DNA from: Verrucomicrobiaceae bacterium UBA2429
GTDB taxonomy: Bacteria > Verrucomicrobiota > Verrucomicrobiia > Verrucomicrobiales > Verrucomicrobiaceae
Direction: 5' to 3'
NCBI GenBank assembly: GCA_002343505.1
Contig: DDQZ01000041.1
Span: forward strand, 24,157-31,596
DNA: 7,440 nt
Shown: positions 1 through 6,131 of the stretch, piece by piece
Position numbering within the stretch: the stretch's first letter is position 1
Layout: each line of letters begins with the position of its first letter
The notes under the pieces: model-generated
Told to the model about the DNA's origin: nothing
Seen by the model: only the letters and a program-made list of their open reading frames with translations
The model's database searches: none
Program-made: the position numbers and the translations under genes

Positions 1-39
1 GGGGGGGGGCGGCCGGGGTGCCCCCCCCCGACTTTTTTT
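1..39 (+). terminator. Probable intrinsic terminator of a rightward gene outside the window
   Basis: Nine G (1-9) can pair with nine C (21-29) around an 11-nt loop, and a run of seven T follows at 33-39. A GC stem with a T tract is the form of a Rho-independent terminator read on the plus strand. It lies right after the stop of the minus-strand symporter gene (stop at 42-44). It would therefore end a convergent transcript entering from the left, and the stem could also serve the symporter transcript. The pure G and C homopolymers at a window edge could also reflect an assembly or sequencing problem, so the exact base counts are uncertain. Confidence 0.5.
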
Positions 40-41
40 GG

Positions 42-1652
42 TCAATGACTCACCGCCTTCTCGGCGCCAAGACCCGTGTGCGCGCGCACTTTGAGTTCGC
101 AGAATTTCGCCTCGGCCTCGGGTTCGCGTCTCCACAAGGAACCAAGGATGGCCGCCAGAAACCCGAGCGGGATGCTGACAATGCCCGGATTGGTCAGGGG
201 AAAGATCGCGTCAGCCTGGATGAGATGGCGTTTGGCAGCTGCCACCTCAGGGCCATCCACTCCCATGATGCTGGGACTCAAAACAATCAGAACAATGCTG
301 CTGACCAGCCCCACCGCCAAACCGAGCACGGCACCCGCGGTGCTGAATTTTTTCCAAAAGATGCTCAACACGATCACAGGAAGATTCGCGCTGGCAGCCA
401 CCGCGAAAGCCAGTCCGACGAGGAAGGCCACGTTGACGTTTTGCAGCTTGATGGCGAGAAATATGGAGACGGCTCCGACCACAAACGCGGTGATGCGCGC
501 CACGCGCACTTCCTCACCCGGACGATGCTCTTTGCCGTGATGGAGGACGTTGGTGTAAAAATCGTGCGCGAAGCTGGCGCTGGCGCTGATGGTCAGACCA
601 GCCACCACCGCAAGAATGGTGGCAAAGGCCACCGCGCTGATGAAGGCGAAGAAAACCGGACCGCCCAGCGCTTCCGAAAGCTGGGGAGCTGCCATGTTGT
701 CCGTCGGGATGGAGTCCGGCTTGAGAATGGTGGCGGCGCCAAATCCGAGGAAGGTGGTCAGGATGTAAAACGCGCCGATGATGATCATGGCCCACACCAC
801 GGAGACGCGGGCTGTTTTCGCATCCGGCACGGTGTAAAAGCGCACCAGAATGTGGGGGAGGCCGGCGGTGCCGAAGACGAGCGCGAGACCGAGGGAAATT
901 TGATCCAGCGGCCCCCAGCCTTTGGTCACCGCCGCGCCAAACTTCATTCCCGGTTCCAGGAAATTTCGCGTCACTTCCGCGCCGGAAGCGTCCTTGTAAG
1001 TGAGGTTGGCGATGGCTTCGAAGAAAGCCGTGAAGCTGTAGCCGAAATGCTTCATGACCAGCACGCTCAGCAGGATGGTGCCGCTCATCAGCAGGATGGC
1101 TTTGATGATCTGCACCCAGGTGGTGGCCAGCATGCCGCCGAAGACCACATACACCACCATGAGCACGCCCACACCGATGATGGCCCATTCCGTGGTGATC
1201 CAGGGCAGGTCCTTGAGCAGCAGCTTCACCAGCGCTCCGGCGCCGATCATCTGAGCCACCATGTAAAAAGTGGACACGGTGATCGTGCTCAGCGAGGCCA
1301 TGGCGCGGACGGGACGCGGAGTCAGACGGTAGGCGAGCAAATCAGCCATGGTGTACTTGCCCGCGTTGCGCAGCGGCTCGGCCACCACGAGCAGCACTGT
1401 AAGGTAGGCCACCAGCCAGCCGACGGAGTACATGAAGCCGTCGTAACCGTAAAAGGCGATCATCCCGGAAATGCCGAGAAAGCTGGCCGCGCTCATATAG
1501 TCACCCGCCACAGCGAGGCCGTTCTGCCAGCCGGTGATGCTGCGCCCGGCGGCAAAGTAGGCCCCCGCGCTGGTGTTTTTTTTCGCCGCCCAGACAGTAA
1601 TGCCCAGGGTGGCTACGACAAAAGCGAGGAACATCCAGACTGCGATGGTCAT
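42..1652 (-). CDS. actP: Cation/acetate symporter, ActP-like (sodium:solute symporter family)
   Basis: This is a 536-aa inner-membrane symporter of the SSS family that imports acetate and related short monocarboxylates with Na+. ActP hallmarks are visible in order: GLAVAGDYMSAASFLGISG at about residues 45-63, YVVFGGMLATTWVQIIKA at about 168-185, GTAGLPHILVRFYTVPDA at about 261-278, and SAVAFATILAVVAGLT at about 339-354. The C-terminus, ending TGLGAEKAVSH, resembles the E. coli ActP tail. Many hydrophobic helices run throughout. I chose the ATG at 1652. The reading frame stays open to about 1799, but the extra residues overlap the upstream gene and are neither hydrophobic nor family-like. Unlike E. 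coli ActP, no cleavable signal sequence precedes the first helix. It lies 43 bp downstream of a DUF485 gene in the usual yjcH-actP order, so co-transcription is likely. No clear Shine-Dalgarno sequence is seen. The family call is very secure; the precise substrate is inferred from similarity. Confidence 0.93.
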   Translation of the reverse strand: MTIAVWMFLAFVVATLGITVWAAKKNTSAGAYFAAGRSITGWQNGLAVAGDYMSAASFLGISGMIAFYGYDGFMYSVGWLVAYLTVLLVVAEPLRNAGKYTMADLLAYRLTPRPVRAMASLSTITVSTFYMVAQMIGAGALVKLLLKDLPWITTEWAIIGVGVLMVVYVVFGGMLATTWVQIIKAILLMSGTILLSVLVMKHFGYSFTAFFEAIANLTYKDASGAEVTRNFLEPGMKFGAAVTKGWGPLDQISLGLALVFGTAGLPHILVRFYTVPDAKTARVSVVWAMIIIGAFYILTTFLGFGAATILKPDSIPTDNMAAPQLSEALGGPVFFAFISAVAFATILAVVAGLTISASASFAHDFYTNVLHHGKEHRPGEEVRVARITAFVVGAVSIFLAIKLQNVNVAFLVGLAFAVAASANLPVIVLSIFWKKFSTAGAVLGLAVGLVSSIVLIVLSPSIMGVDGPEVAAAKRHLIQADAIFPLTNPGIVSIPLGFLAAILGSLWRREPEAEAKFCELKVRAHTGLGAEKAVSH

Positions 1653-1695
1653 GAGAAAAAAAATCGGGAAAGTGACGTGTGGAAAAGAGACGCAA

Positions 1696-2004
1696 TCAAT
1701 GGCCGCGGACGATGTTCGCAGCCTCCAAATCCCATTGCGCGGCCTTGCGCGTGTAGAGCCAGGCCAGGCCCCAGGCCATGAAGAACTGCGAAAGAGCAAA
1801 GAGATAAGCCAGATTGATCCGCCCCAGCACTTCCTTCTTCATCAAATCAGGAAACCAGCCCACCAGCACCAGCAGCGAAAAATAATACACCACGAAAAAC
1901 ACGGACGCGGCGGTGATAAAACGCGCCTTGCGCGCGAGCAGGGCGCGGAACTCCGGCTTCGCCTCCAGCGCCGCCCAGTCCACTTTCATTTGGTTTTCAG
2001 TCAT
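1696..2004 (-). CDS. DUF485 family small inner-membrane protein (YjcH-like)
   Basis: This 102-aa protein has a charged N-terminal segment containing the family motif F-R-A-L-x-x-R-K-A-R-F (about residues 19-29). Two membrane helices follow (about 30-51 and 64-85), then a short charged tail. Length and topology match DUF485 proteins such as E. coli YjcH (about 104 aa), which are commonly encoded directly upstream of actP-type symporters. The downstream symporter starts 43 bp after this stop, so the two probably form one operon, with this protein perhaps helping the transporter; its molecular role is not established. The ATG at 2004 is used; an in-frame ATG at 1989 (MKVDW) is an alternative. 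No Shine-Dalgarno sequence is evident at either. Confidence 0.88.
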   Translation of the reverse strand: MTENQMKVDWAALEAKPEFRALLARKARFITAASVFFVVYYFSLLVLVGWFPDLMKKEVLGRINLAYLFALSQFFMAWGLAWLYTRKAAQWDLEAANIVRGH

Positions 2005-2123
2005 GGCCGCGGAGACTAGGGATGCCCGACGGAAATGGCAAGAAGGGAAAAAAGGACTTCTTGAATCCCAAAGCAGAACAGCCCCTCAGGCAAATAAGTG
2101 CCCTCAACAAACGTTTGAAATGC
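2005..2123. promoter_or_regulatory. Divergent intergenic region between the DUF485-actP operon and the PHP-domain gene
   Basis: This 119-bp gap separates two divergently transcribed units, so both promoters probably lie here. I see no convincing -35/-10 pair with proper spacing. A GGAG at 2011-2014 sits 7 nt before an ATG at 2022, which is in frame with the downstream gene. This is the one good ribosome-binding-site-like sequence here, and it makes the start of the plus-strand gene ambiguous. Confidence 0.4.
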
Positions 2124-4421
2124 ATGAAAACACTTTGGGGGTCATGTCTCGTTCTGGTTGCCAGTCTTCATGCCCGCGATCCCGAACCGCAGCCCTTCCT
2201 CGCCGCCACCGGGCACCTCATCGAGGCCATGGAGTTCCTCGGCACTCCCTTCGATTCGGACGAGCTGCACACGCTGCGCGCCTGCATCCAGGCCAATGAC
2301 GCCGACGCCGTGGAAAAGGCGCGCGCATTACTCGACTCGCACGCGCTCTTCCACATCCACATCAATCCCGAGCAGCGCGTGAAAGTGCAACCCGGCGCGG
2401 CCAGCCCCGAGCTCGACGAAGCCGGCTGGCGGCAATTCCTCGTGCGCGTGGTCAACGAGGCCGGCACCACCGCGCCGCTGCGCGTGAGCAGCCCGCAGGC
2501 CGGCCCCGTGCATGAGCGGCCAAAGCGCCCGAACGATCCCATCCCCGAAGCCGCGCCCCCCTACTCCGCGCGTTGGGCCGATGTGCAAATGTTCGACGCG
2601 CCGCCATTGCGCCCCACCCTCAGCGGTCTCGAACTCGAATACCGCATCATCCAGATCTACAGCCGCGACACAGGAAAGCGCGAGGCCACCTTCACCTTCG
2701 ACACCGGCCAGGGCACCCAGGACCTCGGCTTCAGGGGAGAGACCAGCGTGCTCTTCCACTGCCGCCCCGCCCGCGAGATCACACTGCGGGTGAAAGACGA
2801 AACTGGCGCGCCCTGCATCGCCTCCCTCCTCATCCGCGACCGCGCGGGCCGTGTCCATCCCTCGCAGATCAAGCGGCTCGCGCCCGACTTCGGCTTCCAG
2901 CAGCAAGTCTATCGCGGCGACGGCGAAAGCGTGAAACTGCCCTCCGGCGAGTATGAAATCGTCTTCCAGCGCGGCCCCGAATCCCTGCCCGAAACACGTT
3001 CTGCGAAAGTGGATGCCGCCACAAAGGAATGGAGCTTCCAGGTCAAGCGCTGGATTGACCCCGCCGCGCGCGGCTGGTGGAGCGGCGACCACCACATCCA
3101 CGCCGCCGGCTGCCAGCACTACGCCTCCCCCACCGAGGGCGTCCACGCGCCGGACATGGCCCGCCACTGCCAGGGCGAGGATTTGAAAATCGGCGCCAAC
3201 CTCACCTGGGGACCCTGCTTCGACTACCAGAAGCAATTCTTCACCGGCGCCGAGGACAAAGTCTCGCGTTATCCCTTTTTGTTGCGCTACGACATCGAGG
3301 TCAGCGGCTTCGGCTCCCACCGCAGCGGCCACCTCTGCCTGCTGCGGCTGCGCGAGCAGATGTATCCCGGCGGCGACTCCATGGACCACTGGCCCACGCT
3401 CGGCCTGAACACCCTGCGCTGGGCGCAAAAGCAGGGCGCAGTCTGCGGCCCCGCGCACTCCGCCACCGGCCTGCAAGTGCCCACCGAGGAGCTGCCGAAC
3501 CACCTCATCCCGCCCTTCGACGGCATCGGCGCCAACGAATACATCATGGCCGTCACCCACGAGGTCGAAGGCCCCGACGGCAAACCCGTGCCCGCCGTGG
3601 ACTTCATGTCCACCGCCGACACCGCGCCGCACTGGGAGCTGAACATCTGGTATCACACCCTCAACGCCGGCTTCCGCACCCGCATCAGCGGCGAGACCGA
3701 CTTCCCCTGCATCTACGGCGAGCGCGTCGGCATGGGCCGCAGCTATGTCAAAGTGGACGGCCGCCTCACCTATGATGCCTGGTGCGCCGGCATCGAGGCC
3801 GGCCGCTGCTATGTGGGCGACGGCCGCAGCCACCTCATGGACATGCGCGTCAATGACCTGCCCTTGGGCGAAAAGGGCAGCGAACTGCGCCTCGACGCCC
3901 CCGCCACCGTCACCGTGCGCGCCGATGTCGCCGCGCTTCTCTCAGAGCAGCCGGATGAAGCCCTGCGCGGCCAAAAAGCGCCGCCCAACACCGCCGATCT
4001 CCCCATGGGCCGCCGATACGACGCCTTTTACCGCAAGCCCTACTGGCACCTCGAGCGCGCGCGCATCGGCGACACCCGCACCGTGCCCGTCGAGGTCATC
4101 GTCAATGGCTACCCCGTGGCAAAAAAGGTCATCCCCGCCGATGGCAGCGAGCGCGAGATCAGCTTCGAGGTGCCCATCGAAAAAAGCAGTTGGGTGGCCC
4201 TGCGCGTCTATCCCAGCTCCCACACCAACCCCGTCTTCATCCTCGTCGGCGGCAAACCCGTCCGCGCCGGCAAACGCAGCCTGCAATGGTGCCTCGACAG
4301 CGTGGACCGCTGCTGGGAGTCGAAAAAGGACACCTATGCCGAGGCCGAGATGCCGGACGCCATCGCCGCCTACGAGCACGCGCGCCGCGTCTATCGCCAG
4401 CGGCTGGCGGAAGCGGAATGA
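2124..4421 (+). CDS. Secreted PHP-domain metallohydrolase-like protein (CehA/McbA type)
   Basis: The protein is 765 aa from the ATG at 2124. It begins with a probable signal peptide: MKT, a hydrophobic stretch LWGSCLVLVASLHA, then RDPEP (cleavage near residue 17). An N-terminal region of about 300 residues looks beta-rich. The catalytic-like part starts with WWSGDHHIHAAG, giving the PHP metal-binding His-x-His (H324, H326). A later histidine lies in GPAHSATG (H445), and a GETDFPC segment (E524-D526) sits where relatives carry a G-S-D motif. The following stretch, with L-T-Y-D-A-W-C-A-G-I-E-A-G-R near 550-563, is typical of CehA/McbA-type proteins, large secreted members of which are frequent in Planctomycetes and Verrucomicrobia. 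CehA and McbA themselves hydrolyse carbamate and similar bonds, but the substrate here is unknown. An in-frame ATG at 2022 has a good GGAG but would put 34 hydrophilic, lysine-rich residues before the signal peptide, so I prefer 2124, which has no clear Shine-Dalgarno. It has no co-directional neighbour closer than 129 bp. Confidence 0.8.
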   Translation: MKTLWGSCLVLVASLHARDPEPQPFLAATGHLIEAMEFLGTPFDSDELHTLRACIQANDADAVEKARALLDSHALFHIHINPEQRVKVQPGAASPELDEAGWRQFLVRVVNEAGTTAPLRVSSPQAGPVHERPKRPNDPIPEAAPPYSARWADVQMFDAPPLRPTLSGLELEYRIIQIYSRDTGKREATFTFDTGQGTQDLGFRGETSVLFHCRPAREITLRVKDETGAPCIASLLIRDRAGRVHPSQIKRLAPDFGFQQQVYRGDGESVKLPSGEYEIVFQRGPESLPETRSAKVDAATKEWSFQVKRWIDPAARGWWSGDHHIHAAGCQHYASPTEGVHAPDMARHCQGEDLKIGANLTWGPCFDYQKQFFTGAEDKVSRYPFLLRYDIEVSGFGSHRSGHLCLLRLREQMYPGGDSMDHWPTLGLNTLRWAQKQGAVCGPAHSATGLQVPTEELPNHLIPPFDGIGANEYIMAVTHEVEGPDGKPVPAVDFMSTADTAPHWELNIWYHTLNAGFRTRISGETDFPCIYGERVGMGRSYVKVDGRLTYDAWCAGIEAGRCYVGDGRSHLMDMRVNDLPLGEKGSELRLDAPATVTVRADVAALLSEQPDEALRGQKAPPNTADLPMGRRYDAFYRKPYWHLERARIGDTRTVPVEVIVNGYPVAKKVIPADGSEREISFEVPIEKSSWVALRVYPSSHTNPVFILVGGKPVRAGKRSLQWCLDSVDRCWESKKDTYAEAEMPDAIAAYEHARRVYRQRLAEAE

Positions 4422-4431
4422 TGCAGGCGCA

Positions 4432-4469
4432 TTCGCCAGAATGCGGCACGGCGTCCTCGTTCTGGCGAA
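4432..4469. repeat. Inverted repeat between the PHP-domain gene and ppnP
   Basis: TTCGCCAGAA (4432-4441) is perfectly repeated in inverse as TTCTGGCGAA (4460-4469), separated by 18 nt. A second, overlapping hairpin, CTCGTT (4456-4461) with AACGAG (4468-4473) and a 6-nt loop, cannot form at the same time. A third small stem, ACCGG (4477-4481) with CCGGT (4491-4495), follows. No T tract is present, so a classical intrinsic terminator is unlikely. It may be a transcription-end structure of the upstream gene, a leader element of ppnP, or part of a dispersed intergenic repeat. Confidence 0.5.
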
Positions 4470-4550
4470 CGAGCCTACCGGTTTAACGCCCCGGTTGCAG
4501 ACGCGCGGGACGCTTGCCCCGCCTCACAGCGCGTGCCACACTCGCCGCCC

Positions 4551-4883
4551 ATGTCCGCCATCCCCACCGAATTCCCCGGCGTCACCGCCGTCACCAAGGC
4601 CAACGTCTATTTCGACGGCCGCGTCGTCAGCCACACCCTGCTCTTTGCCGGCGGCGGCAAAAAAACCCTCGGCCTCATTTACCCCGGCACCTACCACTTC
4701 GGCACCGACAAAGCCGAGCGCATGGAGATCGTCGCCGGCGCCTGCACCGTGAAGCTCGACGGCGGCGAATCCACCGCCGCTTATGAGGCCGGCGCCCATT
4801 TCGAGGTGCCCGCCAAGTCCGGCTTCGACATCACCGTCACCTCCGGCATCTGCGAATACATCTGCTCCTTCATCGAGGCGTGA
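4551..4883 (+). CDS. ppnP: Pyrimidine/purine nucleoside phosphorylase PpnP
   Basis: This 110-aa cytosolic enzyme of the PpnP (YaiE, DUF1255) family has a small cupin-type fold. The family phosphorolyses diverse nucleosides to base plus ribose-1-phosphate in nucleoside salvage. Family signatures are plain: KANVYFDGRVVSHTLLF at about 16-32, the G-x-I-x-P-G-T-Y-x-F-G-T block at about 41-52, ERMEIVAG at 56-63, and the terminal EVPAKSGFDI...CEYICSF. At 110 aa it is slightly longer than E. coli PpnP (94 aa), the extra residues being N-terminal. I chose ATG 4551; a GTG at 4533 is in frame but adds unconserved residues. No Shine-Dalgarno sequence is visible. Codons 61-110 are copied, 95% identical, at 5725-5879, so the 3' half may have been exchanged during insertion of the neighbouring module. 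It is convergent with the minus-strand partner gene, whose stop lies 36 bp beyond. Confidence 0.92.
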   Translation: MSAIPTEFPGVTAVTKANVYFDGRVVSHTLLFAGGGKKTLGLIYPGTYHFGTDKAERMEIVAGACTVKLDGGESTAAYEAGAHFEVPAKSGFDITVTSGICEYICSFIEA

Positions 4884-4919
4884 CCTTCCCCCGTTCCGCG
4901 CAGGGGTGGACAGAACCGG

Positions 4920-5153
4920 TTAAGCTGAGACACTGGCGGAGCGCGCACGGCGCTTGCGAGTTACGGGAGACTTTGACGCTGCGCCTGTTGTCTCCAGCGT
5001 TTCATTCTGGCCGGTTGGAAGCCAGCGCCTGGCCTTTCGTTCGGCGGCTGTGTGCGTCTTCGCCCACGCGAAAAACTTGTGCAGATCGTAGCCAAAGTCG
5101 GCTGCGACAGCAGCTCTGGCATCACGGACTTCTTGAACGATGGTGTCTTTCAT
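4920..5153 (-). CDS. Small partner protein (putative antitoxin) of PIN module 1
   Basis: This 77-aa protein has no domain I can name with certainty. It begins MKDTIVQEVRDARAAVAADFGYDL, which resembles short helical proteins commonly found with this PIN family (type E-V-x-x-x-R, then F-x-Y-D-L). It ends in a basic tail with R-K-R-R-A-R-S-A-S-V-S-A. Its ATG overlaps the TGA of the upstream PIN gene by 4 bases (ATGA at 5150-5153), implying translational coupling; this overlap fixes the start, although the frame is open to 5219. The gene is second in the pair, the reverse of the usual vapB-vapC order. Its tail closely resembles that of the 83-aa protein at 5880-6131 (about 20 of the last 29 residues), whereas the N-terminal halves are only about one-third identical. 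Antitoxin function is inferred from context. Confidence 0.72.
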   Translation of the reverse strand: MKDTIVQEVRDARAAVAADFGYDLHKFFAWAKTHTAAERKARRWLPTGQNETLETTGAASKSPVTRKRRARSASVSA

Positions 5154-5626
5154 ATCTGGGGCTTGGTGAGCAGTTCCGGAGTGCAAATCACGGGCATGTG
5201 AAGGCGATGGTAAGTGCAATACTCAAAGAGCGTCTTCTGGAGGGTGGCATTCGCGAGATGCGTGCAGTTCCACGTCAGCAAATAATCCATCCGATGAACA
5301 ACGGCGAAGGCGACATGCGTCGCATCCATCTGCGCTTTCGGAGGCAATTGCAAAAGCTGCACGATGGAATCGGCAAGCGGCTGAACCTCCGCGGTGACAT
5401 CCAGTTCTGGTATGCCCGCCATCGCTTTCAGCCGCCTCGCGGCGGCAGATGCGTCGCCCTTGGAAATCTCGGCGCGCACAGCAATGGAAGAGTAGAGCCG
5501 GAAACGCATCCGTTCATGGTCCCACCAGTCCTGCGTGATTTGCTGATGCGACGCCATCGGCTGCTGACGGCTGCGTTGAGCTGTCAGGTAGCTGGGAATC
5601 GTCGTCTCAATGTAAACCGTCTCCAT
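5150..5626 (-). CDS. VapC-like PIN-domain ribonuclease (toxin), module 1
   Basis: This 158-aa PIN-fold protein is typical in length for VapC-family toxins, which cut RNA with Mg2+. It opens with the family signature VYIETTIPSYLT. It then has Q-D-W-W-D near 32-36, a G-D-A-x-x-A-x-R-R-L segment at 57-66, MDATHVAFA around 100-108 (D101, H104), LLTWN at 116-120 and VICTPELL near the end. The first canonical Asp of the PIN site is Glu here (E7) and the last is Asn (N120). The paralogue at 6128-6598 shares both changes, so this is a family trait rather than decay. I chose ATG 5626 because the conserved signature begins there; a GTG at 5671 is in frame. Its stop overlaps the start of the small partner gene by 4 bases. 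Toxicity and target RNA are not shown by the sequence. Confidence 0.85.
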   Translation of the reverse strand: METVYIETTIPSYLTAQRSRQQPMASHQQITQDWWDHERMRFRLYSSIAVRAEISKGDASAAARRLKAMAGIPELDVTAEVQPLADSIVQLLQLPPKAQMDATHVAFAVVHRMDYLLTWNCTHLANATLQKTLFEYCTYHRLHMPVICTPELLTKPQI

Positions 5627-5724
5627 TGGCGGGAGAATACGCGCCGTGAGCAGGCCGTAAAGACCAACCACAAGTGCGGCGTCATGGATTTGGCGCTGCC
5701 CGCATTATGGGGGCGGCCATTCTC
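5627..5724. promoter_or_regulatory. Upstream region of PIN module 1 with an imperfect palindrome
   Basis: These 98 bp separate the start of the module 1 toxin from the left edge of the copied ppnP end. The module's promoter must lie here or inside the copy. An imperfect palindrome, GCTGCCCGCAT (5695-5705) against ATGGGGGCGGC (5707-5717), matches in 9 of 11 pairs around a single central T and could be an operator. No good promoter hexamer pair was found. Confidence 0.25.
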
Positions 5725-5879
5725 TCGTCGCCGGCGCCTGCGCCGTGAAGCTCGACGGCGGCGAATCCACCGCCGCTTATGAGGCCGGCAGCCATTTCGA
5801 CGTGCCCGCCAAATCCGGCTTCGACATCACCGTCACCTCCGGCATCTGCGAGTACATCTGCTCTTTCATTGAGGCGTGA
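5725..5879 (+). pseudogene. ppnP: Orphan 3' fragment of ppnP (direct repeat of 4729-4883)
   Basis: This stretch aligns without gaps to the last 155 bases of ppnP (4729-4883), with 8 mismatches (147/155). It keeps the reading frame and stop and encodes codons 61-110 of PpnP. Three residues change (Thr to Ala, Ala to Ser, Glu to Asp) and four codons change silently. No ATG precedes it in frame nearby and upstream sequence is unrelated, so it should not be expressed as PpnP. Similarity starts abruptly at TCGTCGCC and ends at the TGA, which directly abuts the inverse stop codon of the next partner gene (TGACTA, 5877-5882). The intact coding character suggests it was recently a functional gene end, either displaced from the resident ppnP or carried in with a module from a related strain. 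Confidence 0.93.
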
Positions 5880-6131
5880 CTATGCCGAGACGCGGGCGGA
5901 GCGTACGCGCCGCTTTTTAGCCACGGCAGACTTCGAGGCCGCGCCTGCGGTCTCCTGTGTTTTGTTCCGCCTTGGCGCGACCCCAAGATTCACAAAGTCC
6001 TCAGGGTGCTTTTGCTGCTCGGCATACATGGCGCTGCAGGTGGCTTTCAGGCTGTGGCCATGGCTCGCCGAGAGCGCGTCTTTAATCGCCCAGACTTCGG
6101 CTAGAAGATCGTTGGTGGATGATGGGGTCAT
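5880..6131 (-). CDS. Small partner protein (putative antitoxin) of PIN module 2
   Basis: This 83-aa protein starts at an ATG at 6131 that overlaps the TGA of the PIN gene by 4 bases (ATGA at 6128-6131), exactly as in module 1. Its N-terminal half (NDLLAEVWAIKDALSA...) looks helical and is weakly similar to the module 1 partner. The C-terminal tail, GAASKSAVAKKRRVRSARVSA, is basic and very close to that of module 1. Its stop codon touches the stop of the ppnP fragment with no spacer. In VapB-type antitoxins the C-terminal region often threads into the PIN active site with an arginine; a similar role for this tail is inference. The protein is not otherwise recognised. Confidence 0.72.
   Translation of the reverse strand: MTPSSTNDLLAEVWAIKDALSASHGHSLKATCSAMYAEQQKHPEDFVNLGVAPRRNKTQETAGAASKSAVAKKRRVRSARVSA

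Noticed and set aside
18..1781. Long plus-strand open frame (587 codons) opposite the symporter
   Set aside because: Its product is rich in His, Gly, Asp, Glu and Arg without domain character. It is the antisense shadow of the clearly recognisable ActP gene in GC-rich DNA.
2328..3833. 501-codon minus-strand open frame inside the PHP-domain gene
   Set aside because: The Ala/Gly/Val/Asp-rich low-complexity product is the mirror of a GC-rich gene whose plus-strand protein has a signal peptide and PHP motifs.
3745..4752. 335-codon plus-strand frame spanning the end of the PHP gene and into ppnP
   Set aside because: The product is Pro/Ser/Ala/Arg-rich and runs out of frame through two recognisable genes; it is a shadow.
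4884..4919. Short CCCC...GGGG hairpin after ppnP as a terminator
   Set aside because: The stem is only about 4 bp and is not followed by a T tract, so support is too weak.
4880..5782. 300-codon plus-strand frame opposite module 1
   Set aside because: It is antisense to the PIN and partner genes and ends by reading the ppnP fragment in the wrong frame, with no domain visible.
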